From an uncultured Faecalibacterium sp. (GTDB lineage Bacteria > Bacillota > Clostridia > Oscillospirales > Ruminococcaceae): DNA of 6,245 bases. Below are positions 1-5,316 of the stretch, piece after piece. The position numbers were made by a program, and so were the translations under genes. Location: positions 1 to 6,245 of the forward strand of contig CAMFSB010000102.1 of the NCBI GenBank assembly GCA_945982465.1, written 5' to 3'. The notes beneath the pieces are model-generated. The model saw only the letters and a list, made by a program, of their open reading frames with translations, was not told the origin of the DNA and did no database searches. Numbering within the stretch: position 1 is the stretch's first letter; each line of letters starts with the position of its first letter.

Positions 1-474
1 CCCCGCCCGCAGCCCCCGCAGCTCGTCCAGCATGAAACCGGCGCCGATCTCGCTGCTCTGGCTCACATCCACCCGCCGGGGCTTGACCATGTGCTCGTCC
101 GGGTGGGCGGCCACGGCGGCGCGCACGGCGTCCGGCGTCAGCTTGCCGTCTACCGGCGGGCAGGCGATGCACTTGTGGCCTGTGGCTTCAATGGCGCCGG
201 TTTCGTGGGTGCAGATGTGGCCGCTGGCCGCGCTCACCGCCGCTTCGTACGGGCGCAGGAATGCCGAAATGGCGGTGGCGTTGGTTTGGGTGCCGCCCAC
301 CAGAATGTGCACATCCGCGTCCGGGCGGCCCACTGCCGCGCGGATCAGTTCGTGCGCATGCGCGGAGTGCGGATCGCGGGAATAGCCAAAGTTGCCCTCA
401 ATGTTGGTGCGTGCCATGGCCTCGAGGATGCGAGGGTGGCATCCCTCGCTGTAATCGTTGGAAAAACGGATCAT
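1..474 (-). CDS. Threonine aldolase-like PLP-dependent lyase (ltaE-like), N-terminal part, cut by the left edge
   Basis: The reading frame is open from an ATG at 474 to the window edge, giving 158 residues with no stop. The N-terminus MIRFSNDYSEGCHPRIL, the block LVGGTQTNATAI (residues 58-69) and HICTHETGAIEATGHK (86-101) match the low-specificity L-threonine aldolase / beta-eliminating lyase family (PLP fold type I). Known members cleave L-threonine or L-allo-threonine to glycine and acetaldehyde in the cytoplasm. Family proteins are about 340 residues, so a little under half is present. The catalytic PLP-binding lysine and the C-terminal domain lie outside the window, so activity cannot be judged. 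The start is fixed by AGGAGGT (complement of 482-488), 7 bases upstream. The gene is transcribed away from the unknown membrane protein at 680. Related fold-type-I lyases acting on other beta-hydroxy amino acids remain possible, so I give no symbol. Confidence 0.82.
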   Translation of the reverse strand, partial: MIRFSNDYSEGCHPRILEAMARTNIEGNFGYSRDPHSAHAHELIRAAVGRPDADVHILVGGTQTNATAISAFLRPYEAAVSAASGHICTHETGAIEATGHKCIACPPVDGKLTPDAVRAAVAAHPDEHMVKPRRVDVSQSSEIGAGFMLDELRGLRAG

Positions 475-481
475 AAACGTT

Positions 482-488
482 ACCTCCT
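482..488 (-). promoter_or_regulatory. Ribosome binding site of the threonine aldolase-like gene
   Basis: The minus strand reads AGGAGGT, a near-perfect Shine-Dalgarno sequence, 7 bases before the ATG at 474. It settles the start codon. Confidence 0.85.
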
Positions 489-514
489 GAGCGCGGTTCC
501 GGATCGTCCGCCGC

Positions 515-530
515 GGCCGCTTTTGCGGCC
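515..530 (-). other. GC-rich hairpin in the leader of the threonine aldolase-like gene
   Basis: GGCCGC (515-520) and GCGGCC (525-530) form a 6-bp perfect stem around a four-base loop (TTTT on the plus strand, AAAA in the minus-strand RNA). It lies between the putative minus-strand promoter at 550-558 and the ribosome site at 482-488, so it would be in the 5' untranslated RNA. No U-run follows it, so it is not an intrinsic terminator. It matches no riboswitch I recognise. It may be incidental in such GC-rich DNA. Confidence 0.3.
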
Positions 531-549
531 CGCCGGCAGCGTTATGGCC

Positions 550-558
550 AGTATACCA
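550..558 (-). promoter_or_regulatory. Extended -10 promoter for the threonine aldolase-like gene
   Basis: The minus strand reads TGGTATACT, an extended -10 (TGn plus TATACT) with five of six bases matching TATAAT. No good -35 lies 16-18 bases upstream; only a T-rich tract is there (complement of 568-574), which fits a TGn-dependent promoter. The implied leader is about 70 bases. This is prediction by pattern only. Confidence 0.55.
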
Positions 559-588
559 TATTTTCACAAAAAAACCATGGCTTGTGTT

Positions 589-617
589 TTGCGTTCACAG
601 GCGGCTTGTGTTATACT
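589..617 (+). promoter_or_regulatory. Promoter for the membrane-anchored unknown protein
   Basis: TTGCGT (589-594, weak -35), a 17-base spacer and TATACT (612-617) form the core. TG at 609-610 makes an extended -10. The predicted transcription start is about 624, leaving a leader of roughly 55 bases. It lies back to back with the minus-strand promoter at 550-558, so this short gap drives both neighbours. Confidence 0.6.
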
Positions 618-679
618 GTTTAAGTATAGCGTTTTGGCTGCCGTTCGCACGGCGCTTTTTGGATAGGAGAATAGCAAGT

Positions 680-1519
680 ATGGCGATCACAAAAGAAGAA
701 CACGCACGCAATCAACGCCGCCGCGCGCGGCAGATGTTGGGGCTGCTGGTGGCCGTGCTGGCCATTGTGGGCGCGGTGTCGCTGGTGCGGATGGGCGCGG
801 TCGCGGTAGGACAGCTGTTTGACGACACCGCCGACCGGGCCGAGTACCAGAGCAAGGTGTCCGGCCTGGCCATGTTCGACCCGCTGCCGTTCAGCGGCGG
901 CATTGAAAACTGCGATGACCTGACCCTGCGGGAAGCCGCTGTGTGGGGCACGATCTACAGCATTCTGGACACCGAGACCGGCCTGGCCAACTACGAGCTG
1001 GACCCGGAGACCGAGCAGGTGCTGCTGCCCGCCGTGGAGGTGGACGCCTATCTGGCCCGGATCGTAGGCCCGGACTTCAAGCTGAACCACCAGAGTTTTG
1101 TGATGGAGGACATGGAGGTCACGTTTGACGAGACCAGCCAGTGCTACCTGATCCCGATCACGGGCGACGTCGGCTATTACGACGCCACGGTGACCAAGCT
1201 GTTCAAAAAGAACGGCCAGCTGCATGTCACGGTGGGCTATATCCCCACCTACAACACCAGCGACCTGATGGTGAACAGCACCACGGTGCCCACCAAGTAC
1301 ATGGATTATATTTTTGAGCGCTCCGGCGGCAGCTGGTACCTGACCGGCGTGGAAGAAAGCGAGACCAAGCCCGAGGTCACTCCGGCGCCCACCGAAGCGG
1401 TGCTGCCGGCGGCGGATTCCTCGCTGCAGGACGCGATCATGGCCGGCGCGGGTGCGGCCTCTCAGCCGGACGGCAGCGAAACCGCCGAGGGCGATGGCTC
1501 ATCTGCGGCGGCGAACTGA
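680..1519 (+). CDS. Unrecognised membrane-anchored extracytoplasmic protein, 279 residues
   Basis: I do not recognise a family. The N-terminus is short and strongly basic (NQRRRAR, residues 11-17). One hydrophobic segment follows at about 19-38, then about 240 mostly soluble residues. This topology suggests an N-in, C-out single-pass protein or uncleaved signal anchor. The body (about 75-225) has mixed alternating hydrophobic stretches such as CYLIPITGDVGYYDATVTKLF and ends with a GGSWYLTGVEE block, typical of a compact beta-rich or NTF2-like exodomain; that reading is inference. Two cysteines (78 and 155) could form a disulphide. Residues 226-279 are a Pro/Thr/Ala/Ser/Glu-rich, probably disordered tail. 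The start at 680 is preferred over an in-frame ATG at 584 because AGGAGA (665-670) sits 9 bases upstream, and 584 lies upstream of the predicted promoter. GC content is high, like metG and tatD. The gene appears monocistronic, with its own promoter and a terminator 34 bases after the stop. Confidence 0.85.
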   Translation: MAITKEEHARNQRRRARQMLGLLVAVLAIVGAVSLVRMGAVAVGQLFDDTADRAEYQSKVSGLAMFDPLPFSGGIENCDDLTLREAAVWGTIYSILDTETGLANYELDPETEQVLLPAVEVDAYLARIVGPDFKLNHQSFVMEDMEVTFDETSQCYLIPITGDVGYYDATVTKLFKKNGQLHVTVGYIPTYNTSDLMVNSTTVPTKYMDYIFERSGGSWYLTGVEESETKPEVTPAPTEAVLPAADSSLQDAIMAGAGAASQPDGSETAEGDGSSAAAN

Positions 1520-1546
1520 CGGCGGCTGATCAGCTGAGACAGAATC

Positions 1547-1587
1547 AAAAAAACTCCGGGGCGTGCCCACACGCCCCGGAGTTTTTT
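1547..1587. terminator. Bidirectional intrinsic terminator between the unknown protein and the MATE gene
   Basis: CTCCGGGGCGTG (1554-1565) pairs perfectly with CACGCCCCGGAG (1570-1581): 12 bp around a CCCA loop, flanked by seven A (1547-1553) and six T (1582-1587). Read from either strand, a strong GC stem is followed by a U-run. It therefore serves the plus gene ending at 1519 and the minus gene ending at 1597, whose stop is only 15 bases from the stem. Confidence 0.93.
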
Positions 1588-1596
1588 ATTGGCTGC

Positions 1597-2919
1597 TCAG
1601 TTCCACGACCCCTGCCGGTAAAAACGAATCGACAGAAATGCTGAGGTACACCACCCCACCGGCCATGCGCACCAGATCCCGGTTGCGCCCAGCCCGGTTT
1701 TGGAGAAACAGAATGCCAGCAGTACACGCAAAATCAGGTCGGTAAAGGTGGCAAACATGAAAAGGTTCATCTTGCCGGCGCCCCGCAGGATGCCATCTGC
1801 GACCAGCTTTGCCGAGATGACAAAATAGAACGGGGAGAGAATACGGAGAAAATTCATCCCGGTCTGCATGGCCAGTTCCGTAGGAGAATCCATAAAGAGC
1901 TGCAAAACCCAGTTCCCCTTGAAGAAATACAGCAAAAACAGCGGCAGACTGAGCATCCAGACCAGCTTGACCCCTGCGCCAAAGCCCTGCCTGACCCGGC
2001 CGGGCAGATTGGCGCCCAGATTCTGCGCGGTGTAATTGGATACGCCGTTGCCCAGCGTGGTGAAAGATGTAATGATCAGATTGTTCAGCTTGACCGCTGC
2101 GGAATATCCGGCCATGACCGGTGCGCCGAAGCCGTTGATGATGCCCTGAATGATGATGTTCCCCATCGAAATGGAACTCTGCTGCAAAATGCTAGGTACG
2201 GCGATTGCAGAAATCTGGCGAAGCAGGGCGACGCTGAACAAACGGGGCTTTTCGCCGGTTTTGATGGCCGCGAGCCGGCGGAATACCACCGCCATGGCCA
2301 GCAGGCAGCTGATCCCCTGGCAGAGGAAGGTCGCCCATGCCACACCGGCGACCCCCATGCCCAGCCCTTTGACAAACCAGATGTCCACTGCGACGTTGGA
2401 TAAGGATGACACCATCAGAAAGTAGAAGGGGGTTTTGGAATCGCCCAGCGCCGAGAAAATGCCGGCGGCAATGTTGTAGAAAAAGACGAACGGAAGCCCC
2501 CACGCATAAATATCCAGATAAATTTTGGAATCTGCAAATACCTCTTCCGGCGTGCGGATCAGCCGCAGCAGAAAATCCGCACCGGCAATCCCTGCCAGCA
2601 TCAGTAAAATACACACCAGTGCGCTGGCGATACAGGCGGTATATACGGCAGTTTTCATATCCCGGTACTCGCGTGCGCCGAACAGCCGTGAGACGACCAC
2701 CGAACAGCCCATGTTGCAGCCAAATGCAAACGCAATAAAGATCAGCGTGATCTCATAGCTGTTGCCTACGGCGGCCAGTGCGTTTTCGCCGATGAATTTG
2801 CCGACCACCAGACTGTCGGCAATGTTGTAGATCTGCTGGAAAATGACGCTGCCAAACAGCGGCAGACAAAATTTCCAAAGTACGGTTTGCGGTTTTCCCA
2901 CCGTAAGATCGTGTGTCAT
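1597..2919 (-). CDS. MATE family efflux transporter (YoeA-like)
   Basis: This complete 440-residue polytopic membrane protein is close to the usual family length of about 450. MATE proteins expel cationic drugs, dyes or metabolites across the cytoplasmic membrane in exchange for Na+ or H+. The N-terminal lobe begins PLFGSVIFQQIYNIADSLVVGKFIG (about residues 20-44), the family's first-helix signature, followed by GENALAAVGNS and FGCNMGCSVVVSRLFGA (66-82). The second lobe starts around 237-275 (AIAVPSILQQSSISMGN, then GAPVMAGYSAAVKLN). The C-terminal helices carry LRGAGKMNLFM (378-388) and GATGIWCAWPVGW (411-423). About 12 hydrophobic segments fit two six-helix bundles. The ATG at 2919 has GGGGAGGG (complement of 2928-2935) 8 bases upstream. 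The gene is divergent from the LysR regulator and shares its control region, so it is the likely regulatory target. Its substrate cannot be read from the sequence. Base composition is lower in GC than the outer genes. Confidence 0.95.
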   Translation of the reverse strand: MTHDLTVGKPQTVLWKFCLPLFGSVIFQQIYNIADSLVVGKFIGENALAAVGNSYEITLIFIAFAFGCNMGCSVVVSRLFGAREYRDMKTAVYTACIASALVCILLMLAGIAGADFLLRLIRTPEEVFADSKIYLDIYAWGLPFVFFYNIAAGIFSALGDSKTPFYFLMVSSLSNVAVDIWFVKGLGMGVAGVAWATFLCQGISCLLAMAVVFRRLAAIKTGEKPRLFSVALLRQISAIAVPSILQQSSISMGNIIIQGIINGFGAPVMAGYSAAVKLNNLIITSFTTLGNGVSNYTAQNLGANLPGRVRQGFGAGVKLVWMLSLPLFLLYFFKGNWVLQLFMDSPTELAMQTGMNFLRILSPFYFVISAKLVADGILRGAGKMNLFMFATFTDLILRVLLAFCFSKTGLGATGIWCAWPVGWCTSAFLSIRFYRQGSWN

Positions 2920-2927
2920 GTTCCGGT

Positions 2928-2935
2928 CCCTCCCC
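2928..2935 (-). promoter_or_regulatory. Ribosome binding site of the MATE gene
   Basis: The minus strand reads GGGGAGGG, 8 bases before the ATG at 2919. It supports that start. Confidence 0.75.
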
Positions 2936-2987
2936 TATGCGGCATCGGCGCGTTTCTTTGCGGCCGCCGCCCTTGCAAAACCATTGA

Positions 2988-3016
2988 TTGCATTTTTTCG
3001 CTGAGAGTATTATAAT
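2988..3016 (+). promoter_or_regulatory. Promoter of the LysR regulator, overlapping the MATE promoter
   Basis: TTGCAT (2988-2993, weak -35), a 17-base spacer and a perfect TATAAT (3011-3016) form the core. The predicted start is near 3023, with a leader of about 64 bases to the GTG at 3087. The -10 is shared with the opposing promoter because ATTATAAT (3009-3016) is its own reverse complement. Confidence 0.6.
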
Positions 3017-3037
3017 GCGGAAGCAGATATATGTAAA
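3009..3037 (-). promoter_or_regulatory. Near-consensus promoter of the MATE gene
   Basis: On the minus strand the -35 is TTTACA (complement of 3032-3037), the spacer is exactly 17 bases, and the -10 is TATAAT (complement of 3009-3014). Eleven of twelve positions match the sigma-A consensus. The predicted start is near 3002, giving a leader of about 80 bases. Such a good promoter should not need an activator, which favours control by repression. The -35 lies inside the LysR-type dyad at 3026-3042. Confidence 0.75.
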
Positions 3038-3042
3038 ATATC
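3026..3042. promoter_or_regulatory. Candidate LysR-type operator, GATAT-N7-ATATC
   Basis: A perfect 5-bp dyad, GATAT (3026-3030) and ATATC (3038-3042) with a 7-base spacer, contains the classic LysR-type T-N11-A pattern (T at 3028, A at 3040). It is centred on 3034, directly over the -35 of the MATE promoter and just downstream of the predicted start of the regulator transcript. The region is AT-rich, so a chance dyad is possible. Placement next to a LysR gene is the main support. Confidence 0.5.
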
Positions 3043-3074
3043 ATTTTTGAAGATTGAATATATAAAATTTGTAT

Positions 3075-3081
3075 GGGGTGG
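3075..3081 (+). promoter_or_regulatory. Ribosome binding site that selects the GTG start of the LysR gene
   Basis: GGGGTGG ends 5 bases before the GTG at 3087. Upstream in-frame candidates at 3069 (TTG) and 3078 (GTG) overlap or precede this site and have no purine-rich site of their own. Confidence 0.6.
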
Positions 3082-3086
3082 GCGCT

Positions 3087-3995
3087 GTGAACATCAGCTA
3101 TGAGTATTACCGGGTTTTTTACTATGCCGCAAAATACAAAAGCTTTACCGGTGCGGCCAGAGCGCTGGTGAACAACCAGCCCAATGTAACGCGCATGATG
3201 CGCAAGCTGGAAGAAGAACTGGGCTGCACACTGTTTGTCCGGCAGCGGCATGGCGTTGCACTGACCCCGGAAGGCGAAAAGCTGTATGCCCATGTTGCCG
3301 CTGCGTTTGAGCACATCCAATGCGGCGAGGAGGAGATCGCCCGCGACCGAAGCCTGCAGGGCGGTATTGTGACGGTTGCAGCCAGCGAGATAGCGCTGCA
3401 CTGTGTGCTGCTGCCGGCGCTGAAAACATTCCGGCAGATCTACCCCGGCATCCGGGTGCGGATCTCCAGCCATTCAACGCCGGATGCCGTGGAGATGCTG
3501 GAACACGGTCTGGCAGATTTTGCGGTGGTCATCAAACCGTTTGAACTTTCGCAGGAATTTTCCGCACAGAAACTCCAGACGATCCGGGAAGTGCCGGTGT
3601 GCAGCACGGTCTATGGCTTTCCGGAGGGGGAGACCCTCACGGCGGAGCAGATCAAAACCTGCCCGCTGATCGGGCTGGGTACACAGACCGCTTCGTTTAC
3701 GTTTTATTCCCAGTGCTTTGACCGGATGGGGCTGTCGTTTGTGCCGGATGTGGAGGTGGCAACCGCCAATCAGATTTTGCCCATCGTGAAAGCCGGCCTG
3801 GGGCTCGGGTTTGTGCCAACGGAGTTTCTGGAAGAAGAAACGGATGAGCATCTGGCCGTGCTGAGCATGGAGCCGCCCATTCCTGACCGTGAAATTTACC
3901 TGCTGAAACGCAGGCAAAGCCCGCTGAGCATTGCGGCGTCTGCGCTGGAACGGCAGATCAAAAGCCAGATGCCGGCGCAAAACACAGCGAACTAA
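3087..3995 (+). CDS. LysR-family transcriptional regulator
   Basis: This protein has 302 residues, a typical LysR length. The N-terminal winged helix-turn-helix covers about residues 5-64: FYYAAKYKSFTGAARAL (11-27), recognition-helix region NNQPNVTRMMRKLEEELG (29-46), then TLFVRQRHGVALTPEGEKLY (48-67), the standard LysR wing and linker entry. The effector-binding periplasmic-binding-protein-like domain runs from about 93 to 290, starting GIVTVAASEIALHCVLLPAL and including LEHGLADFAVV (138-148) and IVKAGLGLGFVPTEF (233-247). Such proteins act as tetramers that bind T-N11-A sites near their own gene and change the transcription of a divergent neighbour on binding a small ligand. Here the neighbour is a MATE exporter, and a matching dyad lies between them. 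The start is GTG, because that gives the family N-terminus NISYEYYRVF and has the best ribosome site. The ligand is unknown. Confidence 0.95.
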   Translation: MNISYEYYRVFYYAAKYKSFTGAARALVNNQPNVTRMMRKLEEELGCTLFVRQRHGVALTPEGEKLYAHVAAAFEHIQCGEEEIARDRSLQGGIVTVAASEIALHCVLLPALKTFRQIYPGIRVRISSHSTPDAVEMLEHGLADFAVVIKPFELSQEFSAQKLQTIREVPVCSTVYGFPEGETLTAEQIKTCPLIGLGTQTASFTFYSQCFDRMGLSFVPDVEVATANQILPIVKAGLGLGFVPTEFLEEETDEHLAVLSMEPPIPDREIYLLKRRQSPLSIAASALERQIKSQMPAQNTAN

Positions 3996-3996
3996 A

Positions 3997-4014
3997 ACAG
4001 GGCTGTTGCCCTGT
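3997..4014 (+). other. Short hairpin immediately after the LysR stop codon
   Basis: ACAGGG (3997-4002) pairs with CCCTGT (4009-4014) across a six-base loop. No U-run follows directly. It uses the same bases as the left arm of the longer inverted repeat, so the two pairings exclude each other. Confidence 0.4.
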
Positions 4015-4037
4015 GGATCGCTTAAAAAACCGTAAAA

Positions 4038-4083
4038 GAAAATCGGCCGGACTACCGTTTTCGGTAATCCGGCCGATTTTTAT
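4038..4083. terminator. Bidirectional intrinsic terminator between the LysR gene and the metG-tatD unit
   Basis: A long stem pairs 4041-4057 with 4062-4078 around a TTTT loop: 17 positions, 16 of them Watson-Crick. The exception is C4052 opposite A4067, which becomes a G-U pair in RNA read from the minus strand. On the plus side T-rich sequence follows the stem (ATTTTTATT). On the minus side the stem is followed by TTTTCTTTTA (complement of about 4033-4042). It therefore can end both the LysR transcript and the convergent minus-strand transcript. Confidence 0.9.
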
Positions 4084-4182
4084 TGCTATTTACCTGAAGA
4101 AGCCTGCGAAATTTTCATGTTGCAGCAGCCCTGTTTTCAGCTGGTGAACGAGAGCCGTTTTCTCCTGCGGCGCGGGACGGCA

Positions 4183-4413
4183 TCAGACCAGCTCGATGGT
4201 GTATTCAAAGCCGTATTCTTTCTGCAGCTCTTTCACGGCGGGTTCGCAGTCCTCAATGAAGGTGGGGGCGTACACCGAAGCGCCGTTGTGGGCCTTTTTG
4301 TAGTCCTCCACGATCTGCTCCAGCTTGGCCCAGCCCTCTTCGGCCCGGGCCTGCTCCACGCTGTCGGGGAAGGAAATGAGGAATTCGCGGTGTTTGGGAA
4401 TGCGTGCTTTCAT
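4183..4413 (-). CDS. Unrecognised small cytoplasmic protein, 76 residues
   Basis: I do not recognise a family. The protein begins MKARIPKHREFLISFPDSVEQ and ends GFEYTIELV. It has no signal peptide, membrane segment or cysteine pair (one Cys), and is rich in charged residues. Its likely secondary structure is a helix around 17-42 (SVEQARAEEGWAKLEQIVEDYKKAHN), a second around 53-66 (IEDCEPAVKELQKE) and a short terminal strand. It is probably a real gene: AAGGAG (complement of 4423-4428) sits 9 bases before the ATG at 4413, and the frame is clean with codon use like its neighbours. It follows tatD by 81 bases on the same strand, with no terminator-like U-run between, so it may be the last gene of a metG-tatD transcript. 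The stop at 4183 lies about 105 bases before the terminator at 4041-4078. Role unknown. Confidence 0.75.
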   Translation of the reverse strand: MKARIPKHREFLISFPDSVEQARAEEGWAKLEQIVEDYKKAHNGASVYAPTFIEDCEPAVKELQKEYGFEYTIELV

Positions 4414-4422
4414 ATCAGATTT

Positions 4423-4428
4423 CTCCTT
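4423..4428 (-). promoter_or_regulatory. Ribosome binding site of the 76-residue ORF
   Basis: The minus strand reads AAGGAG, 9 bases before the ATG at 4413. A strong site like this in front of a short frame is the best evidence that the frame is translated. Confidence 0.75.
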
Positions 4429-4440
4429 GTATCATGCGGT

Positions 4441-4477
4441 TGTATACAGGGTGCCGGCCGGTGTGCCCGGCCATACA
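4441..4477 (-). other. Bulged hairpin in the tatD-small ORF spacer
   Basis: GGCCGG (4456-4461) pairs with CCGGCC (4467-4472) over a five-base loop. The stem is extended by TGTAT (4441-4445) with ATACA (4473-4477) after a one-sided bulge of ten bases. On the minus strand the T-run (complement of 4485-4490) precedes the hairpin rather than following it, so this is not an intrinsic terminator. It may be an RNA-processing or stability element between the two genes. Confidence 0.35.
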
Positions 4478-4494
4478 TCCAACGAAAAAACGGT

Positions 4495-5316
4495 TCACTC
4501 CGCCAAACCGAAAATCCGGCGGGCATTCTGCTCGGTTGCTGTAAATACCTCGGCGGGGGAAATACCCCGCAAAGCGGCAATGTGTTCACCCACGGCCTCG
4601 ATCATGGAAGAATCGCACCGCATGCCCCGGTAGGGGTGGGGCGCCATATAGGGGCAGTCGGTTTCCAGCAAAAGCTGCTCCGGCGGGATGGCGGCGATGG
4701 CTTTAGCCGCCCGTTTTGCGCCCTTAAAGGTGCAGGCGCCGCCAAAGCCCAGGTATAACCCTTGCCCGGCCAGCCACACGGCGTCCTCCGCGCTGCCGGA
4801 ATAGCAGTGTACCACGCCTTTGGGCCGGTACTTTTTCAGCAGGGCGTACACATCGGCGTGGGCCTCGCGGTCGTGCACGATGACAGGCTTGTCCAGCTCC
4901 AGCGCCAGGCGGATCTGGGCTTCAAACAGCGCCAGCTGGGCGTCCTTAGGCACGGGCCAATGGTAGTCCAGTCCGCATTCGCCCACGGCCACCACCTTGG
5001 GGTCATCGTACAGCGGGGCCAGCGCGCGCATCTCGGCGGCCCAGTCGCCGCCGTACACGGTCACTGTGGGGGCCAGCATCTCGTCCGGGCAGCTGCCGCG
5101 GGGCAGCAGGCTTTCCGGATGGATGCCCACCGCCGCGTACAGCCAGGGGTATTGGTGTGCCAGCGCCACGCAGGCCGCTGCGTCGCCGCTGCTGGTAGCC
5201 TGCTCCACCACGCCGGTCACGCCCGTTGCGGGCAGGCCGGCCAGCACGGCGTGCCGGTCGGCGTCAAAAGCGGCGGCGCAGTAGTGGGCGTGGGTGTCAA
5301 AAATGGGGCCGGCCAT
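4495..5316 (-). CDS. tatD: TatD-family metal-dependent deoxyribonuclease
   Basis: This complete 273-residue protein has the TatD amidohydrolase TIM-barrel. TatD enzymes are cytoplasmic Mg2+/metal-dependent 3'-5' DNases linked to DNA repair and DNA turnover. All metal-site residues are visible: FDTHAHY with the H-x-H pair (His9, His11), GECGLDYH (Glu113), VIVHDREAH (His148), VVHCYSGS (His170) and LLETDCPYMAPHPYRG (Asp220). AAVGIHPE (62-68) is also typical. The start at 5316 is chosen because translation from there gives the family N-terminus MAGPIFDTHAHY. The frame stays open upstream to 5499, but that part lies inside metG and shows no family resemblance. The ATG overlaps the metG stop as TGATG. 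No clear Shine-Dalgarno precedes it, so translation is probably coupled to metG. The metG-tatD order is common in Firmicutes. It is the likely upstream partner of the 76-residue ORF. Confidence 0.95.
   Translation of the reverse strand: MAGPIFDTHAHYCAAAFDADRHAVLAGLPATGVTGVVEQATSSGDAAACVALAHQYPWLYAAVGIHPESLLPRGSCPDEMLAPTVTVYGGDWAAEMRALAPLYDDPKVVAVGECGLDYHWPVPKDAQLALFEAQIRLALELDKPVIVHDREAHADVYALLKKYRPKGVVHCYSGSAEDAVWLAGQGLYLGFGGACTFKGAKRAAKAIAAIPPEQLLLETDCPYMAPHPYRGMRCDSSMIEAVGEHIAALRGISPAEVFTATEQNARRIFGLAE

Larger units (their letters stand above)
3994..4137. repeat. 16-bp imperfect inverted repeat enclosing the terminator downstream of the LysR gene
   Basis: AAAACAGGGCTGTTGC (3994-4009) is the reverse complement of GCAGCAGCCCTGTTTT (4122-4137), except at one position (T4006 opposite G4125) that would still pair as G-U in plus-strand RNA. 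The arms are 112 bases apart, and the hairpin at 4041-4078 lies between them. The left arm starts inside the LysR stop codon TAA (3993-3995). It could be a long closing stem around the terminator or the ends of a small degenerate element; no coding sequence lies inside. Confidence 0.7.

Noticed and set aside
584..679. N-terminal extension of the 279-residue protein from an ATG at 584
   Set aside because: It would start upstream of the predicted promoter, has no ribosome site, and adds a second hydrophobic stretch unlike the rest; AGGAGA before 680 fits better.
620..1225. Minus-strand frame of 201 codons opposite the membrane-anchored protein
   Set aside because: It is His/Gln/Arg-rich antisense shadow translation with no ribosome site, and it would run from inside the 680 gene across that gene's promoter.
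1525..1534. Perfect ten-base palindrome GCTGATCAGC after the stop of the 279-residue gene
   Set aside because: It has no loop, is not followed by a U-run and is short enough to be chance; the real terminator is the hairpin at 1554-1581.
4086..4118. Minus-strand ten-codon frame MKISQASSGK ending just before the terminator hairpin, resembling a leader peptide
   Set aside because: There is no convincing ribosome site and no minus-strand gene directly downstream that attenuation could control; a chance frame in a 3' untranslated region.
4414..4494. Possible separate promoter for the 76-residue ORF (TATACA, complement of 4441-4446)
   Set aside because: No -35 at a usable distance and no TGn motif; the upstream DNA is a GC-rich hairpin, so read-through from tatD is simpler.
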